Of a stretch of DNA of 64,000 nucleotides, positions 26,225-34,677 are shown piece after piece (position 1 is the first letter of the stretch; each line of letters starts with the position of its first letter). Under the pieces are notes generated by a model. The model had not been told where the DNA came from, did not search any database, and saw only the letters and a list, made by a program, of their open reading frames with translations. The stretch comes from Ventricola sp017626895 (GTDB taxonomy: Bacteria > Bacillota > Clostridia > Christensenellales > Aristaeellaceae), in the NCBI GenBank assembly GCA_017626895.1, contig JAGAHV010000006.1:1-64000 (forward strand), in the 5' to 3' direction. The position numbers were made by a program, and so were the translations under genes.

Positions 26225-28058
26225 AATACAGGAAAATCCCTTAAAAACACGGCAGGATCTGATTAATGGTGCGATCGAGATGATCCGTCCGCTGGTGGAG
26301 TGTCTGACGCCGGGCAGGGCACGGATGATTGTGGGAGAGGGAAGCGCCCATTATTCGGAGGATGTGGCGGGAATGGAAGGGTATTCCCGCGTGCTCTGGG
26401 CGATCGTGCCCATGCTGATCGGCCGGTGCCCGGAGGTGGAACCCTACTGGGCCCTGTGGCGTGAGGGACTGATCCACGGAACAGACCCGAAGGATCCGGA
26501 ATACTGGGGCACTATCCGGGACTGCGATCAGCGGATGGTGGAGATGGCGGTGATCGGGACGGGCCTGTGCTTTGTGCCGGACCGGTTCTACGGTGAATTC
26601 ACCCCCTCTGAGCAGGAAAATCTTGTTCAGTGGCTGAACCAGATCAACCTTTACGACATGCCCCAGAACAACTGGCGTTTTTTTCGCATCCTGGTGAATC
26701 TCGGATTCCGCCGCGTCGGACGTCCGGTGGATGAGGCGCGGATGAAGGAAGACCTTGACCTGATGGAAAGCCACTATGTGGGGGATGGCTGGTATTTTGA
26801 TGCCCCCACCAAGCGGGATTATTACACGATCTGGGGCTTCCATTACTATAGCCTTGTCTATGTGGCGGCCATGCGTGAGCTGGATCCGGAACGCTGCGAG
26901 CGCTTTATCCGCCGGGCACAGGAGATTGCCCCGCGCTTTGCCTGCTGGTTTGACCGCGATGGGCGGGCCATTCCGTACGGGCGGAGCCTGACCTACCGTT
27001 TCTGTCAGGGCGCCTTCTTTGCGGCCATGGCGTTTGCAGATGTCACCTGTGAGGGGATTGACTATGGCGTGGAAAAAGGCTTCCTGCTCCGCAATCTCCG
27101 GTACTGGATGCAGATGCCGATTTTCGACCGCGGCGGCGCGCTGACGGTTGGCTATGGCTATCCGAATCTCTGTGTCGCGGAGGGATATAACGCTCCCGGT
27201 TCGCCCTACTGGGGCATGAAAGCGTTCTTTGCCCTGGCGCTTCCGGAGGATCATCCGTTCTGGCAGGCCGAGGAAAGGGACTATGTGCCGCCGAGAGTTT
27301 TCCTGGATGAGCATGTGCGCATGCTGCTGACACGGGATCCGCAGAACCGGCAGGTGATCGCCTATACGGCCGGGAATCATGCGTGGGAGCATATGCATGA
27401 GCAGGAAAAGTATGAGAAGTTTGCCTATTCATCCCATTTTGGCTTTTCGGTGATCAAGGAACCCACGACCCTGGCAAAAGGCGCCTATGACTCCATGCTG
27501 GCCCTCCGGAGGACCGGGCAGGACCTGTGGCATTCCCGCTATGGCTGCAGCAGCTTTTCTCTTGAGGAAAGCGTTATTCATTTCACCTGGTGCCCCATGG
27601 AAGGCGTCGAGATCCGGACGGACCTGATTCCCTGCGGCAACTGGCATATCCGCCGGCATGAGATAACGACGGAATATGAGCTGGAGTGTGCGGAGGGCGC
27701 GTTTGCCGTGCGACGCGACTGGGCGGGGGAAAGGCCCTGTGACCGGATTTCAACGGAAACCCTGGCAGGACCGGACTTTGCCTGTGCACATGGCGCCTAT
27801 GGAACCAGTGCGGTTCTGGCCCTTGAGGGATATGAAAAGGGCGAGGTGATTGCGCCGGAACCCAATACCAATATGATTTATCCGCGGACAGTTCTGCCCA
27901 TGCTGCATGCCCGGATCCAGCCCGGGAAAACCGTTCTTCTCTGCGGCGTTTACGGAAGCGTGGAGGATGTGAAGGACTTTGTGCCGGCTTACGTGGAGGG
28001 CAGGCCGTTCGAGGGAAAAGAGATTCAGCAGATTGCGGAGGCAATGAAAAATGCATAA
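26217..28058 (+). CDS. DUF2264 domain protein
   Basis: 613 residues, the full-length DUF2264 architecture: an alpha/alpha-barrel N-terminal region (SEDVAGMEGYSRVLWAIVP, NNWRFFRILVN, KRDYYTIWGFHYY) and a beta-rich C-terminal region. Members are frequent in glycan loci of gut bacteria and are predicted to be cytoplasmic glycoside-active enzymes, but no biochemical function is assigned here. The gene overlaps its neighbours on both sides by eight bases, so it is translated with the heparinase II/III-like and GH88 genes and probably acts on the same substrate. Confidence 0.85.
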   Translation: MNKIQENPLKTRQDLINGAIEMIRPLVECLTPGRARMIVGEGSAHYSEDVAGMEGYSRVLWAIVPMLIGRCPEVEPYWALWREGLIHGTDPKDPEYWGTIRDCDQRMVEMAVIGTGLCFVPDRFYGEFTPSEQENLVQWLNQINLYDMPQNNWRFFRILVNLGFRRVGRPVDEARMKEDLDLMESHYVGDGWYFDAPTKRDYYTIWGFHYYSLVYVAAMRELDPERCERFIRRAQEIAPRFACWFDRDGRAIPYGRSLTYRFCQGAFFAAMAFADVTCEGIDYGVEKGFLLRNLRYWMQMPIFDRGGALTVGYGYPNLCVAEGYNAPGSPYWGMKAFFALALPEDHPFWQAEERDYVPPRVFLDEHVRMLLTRDPQNRQVIAYTAGNHAWEHMHEQEKYEKFAYSSHFGFSVIKEPTTLAKGAYDSMLALRRTGQDLWHSRYGCSSFSLEESVIHFTWCPMEGVEIRTDLIPCGNWHIRRHEITTEYELECAEGAFAVRRDWAGERPCDRISTETLAGPDFACAHGAYGTSAVLALEGYEKGEVIAPEPNTNMIYPRTVLPMLHARIQPGKTVLLCGVYGSVEDVKDFVPAYVEGRPFEGKEIQQIAEAMKNA

Positions 28059-29157
28059 TTATGAGAATGTTTTGAAGAAAGCGGCAGAAAAATTCAGAAG
28101 GACGGCTGAGCTGGCCAGACAGGAGGGAATCCTTCCGTATAAGAGTGCGGACGGAAAATGGATCACCTCCCCCTATGATGGAAATAGCTGGTGGACCGGC
28201 GGCTTCTGGCCGGGCCTGATGTGGCAGCTGTATGTTCTGACCGGCGATGCATTCTTCTCACAGGAGGCCAGGCGGGGGGAGGAGATCCTCTGCAATGAGT
28301 TCAGATCCTTCCGTGATCTAAATCATGATGTCGGCTTCATGTATCTGCTGTCCTCCGGCGCTGATTACAAGCTGACCGGAAATGAGCAGGCCAGGCAGGA
28401 TACTCTGCATGCGGCAAGCCTGCTCATGGGCAGGTTTAATCCGGTTGGGTACATTCGCGCATGGAACCATCCGGATCATCGCGGGTATGCCATTATTGAC
28501 TGCATGATGAATCTGTCGATTCTGTTCTGGGCGTCCAGACAGACAGGGGATCCGCGCTTTGAAAAAGTGGCAAGGATTCATGCGGATATGACCATGCGTG
28601 AATTCGTTCGCGAGGACGGATCGGTCAGTCACATCATTGAACTGGATCCGGACACCGGTGCGCGTGTATGTGAGCATCCGGGACAGGGGTATGCCCTGGG
28701 CTCCAGCTGGAGCCGCGGACAGGCATGGGGGCTGTATGGATTCACGCTTGCCTACCTGAACACAGAGGACAGACGCTACCTGGACACGGCCTGCCGGATT
28801 GCCGATTACTTTACGGCCAATATCCGCCCGGATGGTCTGACCAACTGCGACTTCAGGCAGCCGGAGGAACCGGAGCGGATTGATAACATGGCAGGCGCCA
28901 TTGCGGCCTGCGGTCTCCTTGAGCTGGCCAAAGCCGCCGGGAACACGGCCTATGAACAGGCGGCGTGCCGGCTGCTGGACGGAATCATTGACCACTGCTG
29001 TGATTTTTCGGGCCGGTTCTGCGGACTACTGACAAAATGTACGGCCAGCTATCATGATGATGGTGCCGGGCAGGAAACCAACATTACGTATGGAGATTAT
29101 TTCTTTGTTGAGGCACTCTCAAAACTGAATCATACCGATCCGATGCTCTGGCGCTGA
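28051..29157 (+). CDS. Unsaturated glucuronyl hydrolase, GH88 family
   Basis: 368 residues. GH88 enzymes hydrate the double bond of the unsaturated uronate left by lyases and release it as a keto sugar. The family pattern is clear: SWWTGGFWPGLMW, the two key Asp residues in NHDVGFMYL and IIDCMMN, GSSWSRGQAWGLYGF and NITYGDYFFVEAL. No signal peptide. Together with the lyase-like gene two positions upstream it makes a complete intracellular route from a uronic-acid oligosaccharide to monosaccharides. Confidence 0.9.
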   Translation: MHNYENVLKKAAEKFRRTAELARQEGILPYKSADGKWITSPYDGNSWWTGGFWPGLMWQLYVLTGDAFFSQEARRGEEILCNEFRSFRDLNHDVGFMYLLSSGADYKLTGNEQARQDTLHAASLLMGRFNPVGYIRAWNHPDHRGYAIIDCMMNLSILFWASRQTGDPRFEKVARIHADMTMREFVREDGSVSHIIELDPDTGARVCEHPGQGYALGSSWSRGQAWGLYGFTLAYLNTEDRRYLDTACRIADYFTANIRPDGLTNCDFRQPEEPERIDNMAGAIAACGLLELAKAAGNTAYEQAACRLLDGIIDHCCDFSGRFCGLLTKCTASYHDDGAGQETNITYGDYFFVEALSKLNHTDPMLWR

Positions 29158-29192
29158 GCGGCGATCTGCCGGTGCAGAAACAGGAAATCAAT

Positions 29193-29230
29193 CTGAAACA
29201 GGGAGAACGTTACCGTTCTCCCTGTTTCAG
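29193..29230 (+). terminator. 17-bp perfect hairpin after the GH88 gene
   Basis: CTGAAACAGGGAGAACG, loop TTAC, CGTTCTCCCTGTTTCAG. There is no T-run after it on the plus strand, so termination may be inefficient or factor-assisted; the position suits the end of the glucuronide operon. Confidence 0.65.
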
Positions 29231-29434
29231 TACCGTGAAAAGCGTCTTTGCTTTCGTAACGATGCGCTGCTGAATGATGAAGGACAGCGCCGACAAAGAT
29301 TAATATCAGTGACGCTGAGAAACGGGTCAGGCGGGTGCTGGCCGGAGAAGAGTGGGAAAAGGAATGCCGGGAGCGTGGCGGCAGATGTGGCGGTGTTCCC
29401 GATTTTTTTATGCGGCCCCTCTTACAACTTTTTT

Positions 29435-29463
29435 TTGACTTGCAACATGAAAAGAGTTAAAAT
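29435..29463 (+). promoter_or_regulatory. Promoter of the antitoxin-like gene
   Basis: TTGACT (29435-29440), 17-bp spacer, TAAAAT (29458-29463), about 30 bases ahead of the ATG at 29495. Confidence 0.7.
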
Positions 29464-29494
29464 ACAGATAAAAGTTACGAAAGGAGATGAAGCG

Positions 29495-30454
29495 ATGGAA
29501 TACTTGAAGCAAGTTCTCGGGGTTCGAGCAATGTATTGGGATGATGCTTTGAACTCAATGCCCAATTTTATTCACGCTCGCTATAGGATGCGGAGAGTTA
29601 CACTTGATGGGAAGCAGGCTATTTTCGTATATCCAAAAGAAGAACTGGAAACCGTATCTGCCATCAAAAAGCATCTGGACAGGATCGAGAGAATCGGAGA
29701 AGCTCCTGCGGTTCTGGTTCCTGATCATTTGACATATCGCCAAAAAGAGTATCTCCTTCGTGAGCACATTCCATTCATTGTGGATGGAAAACAGATTTAT
29801 TTGCCGTTTATGGCTGTGTATCTTCAGGAACGTGGAGACAGCGAAAAGATCGGCGAAACAGACATGCTTCCGTCGGCTCAGTTGCTTCTTCTGTATTACA
29901 TCTATCACGGCTGCGGCGAGTTACTGACAAGTGAAGCTTCACAGAAACTGGCTTTTACAGCAACATCCATTTCCAGAGCATCGAGGCAATTACAGGAGAT
30001 GGGATTGATTCAAACACAAAAGAGGGGTGTCCAGAAGGTTATCTACTCAGATAAGACACCGGAAGAAATGTTTAAACTCGCACGAGAGAGCATGTGTAAT
30101 CCCGTAAAGAGGACAGTTTTTGTCCCTAAAACTGAGATCAAGGATACACTTCTCATGAGCGGGTATTCCGCCTTATCTGAGTACTCAATGATGAACCTGC
30201 CGTCAGCTGAATGCTTCGCAACGAATACAGTTACCAGGTGGGACAAGATGGCTTCCAACAGGCTGCAAAGCACAGATGACCAGTGTGCCGTGGAATTATG
30301 GCGATATGATCCGAAGAAGCTTTCAACAGGAAACAGTGTGGACAAGCTTTCCTTAGTGCTTGCGTTAAGCGATGACAGAGATGAGCGTGTAGAGGAATCG
30401 GTGGAAGAAATGTTGACTGGTTTATGGAGGGAATTGAATGGGATGAGGAATTGA
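29495..30454 (+). CDS. AbiEi-like antitoxin (winged-helix) of a type IV toxin-antitoxin pair
   Basis: 319 residues. A central winged helix-turn-helix is readable (LLLLYYIYHGCGELLTSEAS then KLAFTATSISRASRQLQEMG), flanked by an N-terminal region (PAVLVPDHLTYRQKEYLLRE) and a long C-terminal region. This layout and the following remnant of an AbiEii-type nucleotidyltransferase identify it as the transcription-repressing antitoxin partner. The ATG follows AAAGGAG. Base composition is lower in GC than the flanks, suggesting acquisition by transfer. The toxin is broken, so this antitoxin is now an orphan. Confidence 0.7.
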   Translation: MEYLKQVLGVRAMYWDDALNSMPNFIHARYRMRRVTLDGKQAIFVYPKEELETVSAIKKHLDRIERIGEAPAVLVPDHLTYRQKEYLLREHIPFIVDGKQIYLPFMAVYLQERGDSEKIGETDMLPSAQLLLLYYIYHGCGELLTSEASQKLAFTATSISRASRQLQEMGLIQTQKRGVQKVIYSDKTPEEMFKLARESMCNPVKRTVFVPKTEIKDTLLMSGYSALSEYSMMNLPSAECFATNTVTRWDKMASNRLQSTDDQCAVELWRYDPKKLSTGNSVDKLSLVLALSDDRDERVEESVEEMLTGLWRELNGMRN

Positions 30455-30580
30455 GAGCTTCAGAGAATGGTTCAGGGGGCATGAAGAGCAATATGTTATT
30501 ATCGGGGGGCACCGCATGCGATCTCTTAATGACAGGTGAAGGGATGGATTTCCGAGCTGCCAAAGACATTGATCTTGCAT
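30443..30580 (+). pseudogene. Remnant of an AbiEii-like nucleotidyltransferase toxin
   Basis: Joined across two single-base insertions, the DNA reads M-R-IESFREWFRGHEEQYVIIGG then TACDLLMTGEGMDFRAAKDI, the nucleotidyltransferase start with its GG and KDID metal motif. One extra base lies in ATGAGGAATT (30443-30452), the other in a run of six Gs (30504-30509). Homology ends abruptly after KDIDL, so most of the toxin is deleted. ATG overlaps the antitoxin's end, as in intact operons. Two frameshifts plus truncation make it non-functional. Confidence 0.75.
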
Positions 30581-30765
30581 CTGGAATCACAGCAGCATGT
30601 CTAAAGGTTTGTTCCTTGACTTCACAGGCACCTGGCCTTAGAATAGGCAAGTGTCGAATGAGCGTGCGGCGTTTACGTACCACAGCTGTGAGATTGAAAA
30701 GGCGTAAACAGACAACGTCATGTACCTGACGAAACGGGATGTTGTGTTAAAATTGGAGGGGGAGC

Positions 30766-31413
30766 ATGAATTACTCGGATGATTCGAAGGGCTTTACAGA
30801 CCTTTCGCTCATTGTACCGGATATCCTCCTTGATATCCGCTATTATTCAACCTATAATTTTGTCGGATGCCGTGTTGACGGATATGAAATGCCGGCGGCG
30901 CTGCTGACCGTGGAGGCGGCGGAGGCGCTGAGAAATGTGAACGAGAAGATCCGGCAGGATGGATACGGCTTTCGGGTTTTTGATGCCTATCGTCCGCAGT
31001 CGGCGGTGGATCATTTTGTCCGGTGGGCCAAAGACAGGAAAGATACACGGATGAAAGCGGTGTTTTATCCGGAAGTGGACAAGAGCCGCCTGTTTGAGGA
31101 GGGATTCATTACCGATTTTTCGGGGCACACGCGGGGGAGCACGGTAGATCTGACCCTGTATGACCGGCGCAGCGGGGAAAACATCGACATGGGCGGTCCC
31201 TTTGATTATTTCGGCGTGCGTTCGCACTATGATGCACCGGGGCTGACCGGGGAACAGCGGGCGAACCGGCGATATTTGCGGGAGAAAATGATGGAGGGCG
31301 GATTTGCCCCGTATCCAGAGGAATGGTGGCACTTTACGCTGTCGAATGAACCGTATCCGGATACCTACTTCACTTTTCCGGTGAGATGCCGGAAAAACCA
31401 CATGTCCGACTGA
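30766..31413 (+). CDS. D-alanyl-D-alanine dipeptidase, VanX/DdpX family
   Basis: 215-residue zinc dipeptidase that cleaves D-Ala-D-Ala or related dipeptides. Motifs are intact: YRPQSAVDHF, SGHTRGSTVDL (the SxHxxGxAxD-type zinc site) and PEEWWHF (catalytic Glu and third His ligand). There is no signal peptide, and no van genes are nearby, so a role in peptidoglycan recycling or nutrition is more likely than glycopeptide resistance. The start has GGAGGGGG. A PAP2-family membrane protein follows in 17 bases. Confidence 0.9.
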   Translation: MNYSDDSKGFTDLSLIVPDILLDIRYYSTYNFVGCRVDGYEMPAALLTVEAAEALRNVNEKIRQDGYGFRVFDAYRPQSAVDHFVRWAKDRKDTRMKAVFYPEVDKSRLFEEGFITDFSGHTRGSTVDLTLYDRRSGENIDMGGPFDYFGVRSHYDAPGLTGEQRANRRYLREKMMEGGFAPYPEEWWHFTLSNEPYPDTYFTFPVRCRKNHMSD

Positions 31414-31430
31414 AAGGAAGAGGTTTGAAA

Positions 31431-32348
31431 ATGACAGGAAATACGTTTTTCTTAGACTGGGAAGTAGCTTTGAGTGAATGGCTTCAGAAAACGCTGGGAT
31501 CGGGCGGAATAGCGTTGTTTTCGAGTATCTCAACGCTCGGAGAGGAACTGTTCATCGTCATGTTTATCGGCATTCTGTACTGGGGGTATGATAAGCAAAT
31601 CGGACGCAGACTGTGTGAAAATGTCCTGGCAGTCTGTGTCTGGGGACCGATGATTAAGAATGTCTTTCTGAGACGCCGTCCTTATCTGGACCATGAATCC
31701 ATTAAGAATTATCGTTCGGTGGATCAAAGTGCAGACCTGACAAATATTCAGGCACAGGGCTTTTCGTTCCCCAGCATGCATTCAGCAAATGCGGTCGCCC
31801 TGTTTTCCGGATTTGCGATGTTTGTCAGGAAGAACTGGGCCAGGATGATGGCAATCATTATTCCGCTGCTGGTGGGAATTTCCCGTGTTGTTGTTGGGGT
31901 ACATTATCCAACGGACGTTCTTGCCGGCTGGGTCCTTGGACTGGTCGCCGTGTTCATTCTCGATATGCTGACAAAGCATGTTCCCAAACTGTGGGTTCGG
32001 TATGCCATATTGCTGCTCACGGCAGCACCCGGGCTGTTTTACTGCAAAAGTACGGACTATTTCACCGGGATGGGACTGATGATTGGCTTTTTTGGCGCGG
32101 TGCTTTTTGAGAGACGGTATGTAAACTTTGAAAATACCCGGAAGCCGATGTGGTTTATTCTTCGAATCGTGTGCGGCTTTGCGCTCTTTGTCCTCCTGAG
32201 CAGTCTGCTGAAACTGCCGTTCAGCAAGGAATTCCTTGACGGCGGGAGCATGGCATCTCTGTACGTCAGAACCCTTCGCTATGCCGTGACCTCGTTTATT
32301 GTTTTTGGCATTTATCCGCTGGTGTTTAAAGCGGAAAAGAAGGCGTAA
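31431..32348 (+). CDS. PAP2-family membrane phosphatase
   Basis: 305 residues with about eight hydrophobic helices. PAP2 motifs are in order: KNVFLRRRPY (KxxxxxxRP), PSMHSANAV (PSGH-type) and SRVVVGVHYPTDVLAGW (SRxxxxxHxxxD). It likely dephosphorylates a membrane lipid pyrophosphate such as undecaprenyl-PP, or phosphatidic acid. The Gly of PSGH is replaced by Met, a known variation. Proximity to the VanX-type dipeptidase gene suggests a cell-envelope role. A strong terminator follows. Confidence 0.88.
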   Translation: MTGNTFFLDWEVALSEWLQKTLGSGGIALFSSISTLGEELFIVMFIGILYWGYDKQIGRRLCENVLAVCVWGPMIKNVFLRRRPYLDHESIKNYRSVDQSADLTNIQAQGFSFPSMHSANAVALFSGFAMFVRKNWARMMAIIIPLLVGISRVVVGVHYPTDVLAGWVLGLVAVFILDMLTKHVPKLWVRYAILLLTAAPGLFYCKSTDYFTGMGLMIGFFGAVLFERRYVNFENTRKPMWFILRIVCGFALFVLLSSLLKLPFSKEFLDGGSMASLYVRTLRYAVTSFIVFGIYPLVFKAEKKA

Positions 32349-32376
32349 TCACCGTTCGTGTGTACAGAAAAATGAG

Positions 32377-32412
32377 AAAAGGAACCGTCCCCGGCCGGGG
32401 ACGGTTCCTTTT
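32377..32412. terminator. Bidirectional intrinsic terminator
   Basis: AAAAGGAACCGTCCCC, loop GGCC, GGGGACGGTTCCTTTT is a 16-bp perfect stem with T-runs on both strands, between convergent PAP2 and solute-binding protein genes. Confidence 0.9.
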
Positions 32413-32437
32413 TCAGCACAGAAATGAGGTGACCGGA

Positions 32438-33763
32438 TTAATAGTTGGTCAGGTTGTACATCTCGATGGCGTCGTTGATCTCGGCCGCGAGCTTGGAAAC
32501 GCACTCATCCACATCCTTGATCTCGTTGTGCACGAGCTTCTCGGTGTAGGACTGAACGGTGGCACGGGCCTGAGAGAACACGCTGAGGAGGCCGCCGGCA
32601 TATTCCGGAGCGGAGCTGTGCAGCTGATCCAGAGCGACCTGGAACTGCGGATACTTCTCAACGTTTGCCTTGAAGGTGTCGGTTTCCTGGGCCTTGACGT
32701 TAACCGGGAAATAGCCGGTCTGTGCGTTCCAGAAAGCCTGATTCTCGGGGTTGGTCATGTACTTGACGAATTCCCAGGTTGCCTCTTCGCGGGCGGTGTC
32801 GCCGGTAGCGAAAGCCCAGAGAGAGCCGCCGCCGACGGATACGCCGCCGACGTCATCGGCATTGATGCTCGGGAAGTAGCCGACGCCCAGTTCGAAGGAG
32901 TCACCGATGTTGGTGAGCAGGGTCTTGAGGGCGGCGGTGGATTCGAGGGTGATGGCGATATCGCCGTTGATGAATGCCTGCTTGGCATCATCGTTGCCCT
33001 GGTTGAGGTAAGGCGCGATGGCAGTGGGTTCGCCCTCGCCCACGTACTTCTTCCAGACGCTCAGGATGTCATGGCCGGCACCGTTGCTGTCAAACTCAAC
33101 TGCGGTGGCGTACGCTTCGCCGCGGCCGTTGTTGTTGTTGACATAGTGCTTGCCCATCTTGCCAACCCACTGCTCGAAGAACCAGCCGTAGTTGCCCATG
33201 CCGAAGCCGTACTTGGCAGCACCGCTCTTGGTGATGGCAGCAGCCATTTCGTTGATTTCGTCGAAGTTCTTCGGCGGAACTTCCGGATCAAGGCCGGCGG
33301 CCTTGAAGGCGGTCTTGTTGTAGTAGAGGATCGGGGTGGAGCTGTTGAACGGCATGGAATAGAGCTTTCCATCCACCGTGTAGTAAGCCGCGATGTTGGG
33401 CTCGATGACGCTTACGTCAAACTTTTCGGCGTCGATGAAGTCCTGCATGGGCTTTACCCAGCCGCTGTCGATCATGAAGCGGGTGCCGATGTCGTACACC
33501 TGCATGATGTCGCACGGACGGGCGTTGATGCCTGCGGTCTGAATCTTGGAGAACGCATCATCATAGCTTCCCTGGTATTCGTAGTTGACTTTGATCTTTC
33601 CTTCATACTCTTTGTTGAAGTTGTTGATCATGGTGGTGATTGCCTCACCGTTGACACCGCCCATGGCGTGCCAGAAGGTGATTTCGACGGGGTCTGCAGA
33701 TGCCGTGATGCACAATGTGAGCAGCAGGGCAAAAGCCAGAGCCAAGGTAACCAGTTTCTTCAT
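32438..33763 (-). CDS. ABC transporter sugar-binding protein (second system)
   Basis: 441-residue UgpB/MalE-like binding protein. The signal peptide (MKKLVTLALAFALLLTLC..ASA) is followed by DPVEITFWHAMGG; the Cys in it is not in a proper lipobox because Leu precedes it. Family landmarks include YNKTAFKAAGLDPEVPP and the FINGDIAITLES region. A clear AGGAGG precedes the start. It is the last gene of a minus-strand operon after two permeases, an order reversed from the first importer. The substrate is unknown; the divergent iol operon makes inositol or a related polyol possible. Confidence 0.9.
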   Translation of the reverse strand: MKKLVTLALAFALLLTLCITASADPVEITFWHAMGGVNGEAITTMINNFNKEYEGKIKVNYEYQGSYDDAFSKIQTAGINARPCDIMQVYDIGTRFMIDSGWVKPMQDFIDAEKFDVSVIEPNIAAYYTVDGKLYSMPFNSSTPILYYNKTAFKAAGLDPEVPPKNFDEINEMAAAITKSGAAKYGFGMGNYGWFFEQWVGKMGKHYVNNNNGRGEAYATAVEFDSNGAGHDILSVWKKYVGEGEPTAIAPYLNQGNDDAKQAFINGDIAITLESTAALKTLLTNIGDSFELGVGYFPSINADDVGGVSVGGGSLWAFATGDTAREEATWEFVKYMTNPENQAFWNAQTGYFPVNVKAQETDTFKANVEKYPQFQVALDQLHSSAPEYAGGLLSVFSQARATVQSYTEKLVHNEIKDVDECVSKLAAEINDAIEMYNLTNY

Positions 33764-33787
33764 AAGGAAAACCTCCTTTTTTTATTA

Positions 33788-33807
33788 TTAACGCTTGTTC
33801 GCGTTAA
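33788..33807 (-). promoter_or_regulatory. Small hairpin between permease stop and binding protein start
   Basis: TTAACGC, loop of six, GCGTTAA in the 50-base gap, directly ahead of the AAAAAAAGGAGG ribosome site. It may stabilise or separate the binding-protein message. Confidence 0.4.
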
Positions 33808-33813
33808 TGCCGA

Positions 33814-34677
33814 TTAGCCCTTTACCGAACCGGCCATCAGTCCGTTGATCAGCTGTTTGTTCATGAAAACGAAAATGCTGAGGGAGGGGACGATGACGAT
33901 GATAACGCCGGCCATCATGAGGCCCATGGACTGCGCGTCGATGTCGTAGAGCATGGAGATGCCGACCTGGACGGTGCGGTAGGTATCCGAGTTGGTGGTC
34001 AGAAGCGGCCACATATACTGGTTCCAGGTATTCAGGAAGACATAGGCACCCAGGGCGCCGAGGGCGGGACGGGAGAGGGGAACGGCGATCTGAACCAGAA
34101 AACGCCAGTTGCCGCAGCCGTCGATGGTGCTGGCTTCCTTCAGTTCCTTCGGGAACGTCATGTAGGACTGCCGGAGCAGGAAAATGCCCATGGCACTGGT
34201 CATGTACGGGATAATGAGCACGTACAGACTGTCTGTCCAGCCCAGGTGGGAAACCGTCAGGTAGTTGGCGATAATGGTCGCCTCGCCCGGAACCATCATG
34301 GTGGCCAACACGATCAGGAACAGGAACCGTTTTCCCTTGAAATCAAGGAAGACAAAGGAAAAGGCGGCCATGGACGCGGTGACCATCTGACAGAGCATGA
34401 CGCTCAGGGAGACGATAAAGGAGTTGCGGATATAGATCGGAAAGCTGTATGTGGGATTGGTAAAGGCATTGATATAGTTTCCGAACTGAATGGAATGAGG
34501 GAGAAGCAGGGTCTTGTACACCTGATCCGAATTGACCAGTGAGATGGACAGGGTGTAGATCAGCGGAACCAGAATGATCAGGAGGATCGGGAGGTTCAGC
34601 AGGAACTGTCCCGCATGCTTCATCCGGCGGATGCGCCGTGTTCTCAGATTGATGGCGGATACAGATCTTTCACTCAT
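33814..34677 (-). CDS. ABC sugar transporter permease (second system, MalG-like)
   Basis: 287 residues, six hydrophobic helices starting with FLLNLPILLIILVPLIYTLS. The EAA loop reads LKEASTIDGCGNWRFLVQIAVP, and the protein ends GLMAGSVKG. The ATG overlaps the stop codon of the previous permease (TGATG), so the two are translationally coupled. No ATPase gene is present in the operon. Confidence 0.9.
   Translation of the reverse strand: MSERSVSAINLRTRRIRRMKHAGQFLLNLPILLIILVPLIYTLSISLVNSDQVYKTLLLPHSIQFGNYINAFTNPTYSFPIYIRNSFIVSLSVMLCQMVTASMAAFSFVFLDFKGKRFLFLIVLATMMVPGEATIIANYLTVSHLGWTDSLYVLIIPYMTSAMGIFLLRQSYMTFPKELKEASTIDGCGNWRFLVQIAVPLSRPALGALGAYVFLNTWNQYMWPLLTTNSDTYRTVQVGISMLYDIDAQSMGLMMAGVIIVIVPSLSIFVFMNKQLINGLMAGSVKG

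Larger units (their letters stand above)
29158..29494. other. Intergenic region; composition changes
   Basis: After the hairpin the DNA becomes clearly AT-richer toward 29430. No gene is supported upstream of 29495, although a frame is open from 29309. The promoter at 29435-29463 is the main feature. Confidence 0.5.

Noticed and set aside
30766..31413. Vancomycin resistance cluster
   Set aside because: Only the VanX-type dipeptidase is present; no VanA/H ligase or VanRS genes lie nearby.
32360..33817. A 485-codon plus-strand frame opposite the second binding protein
   Set aside because: The minus-strand protein has a signal peptide and family motifs; the plus-strand frame is Val/Gly-rich with no recognisable domain.
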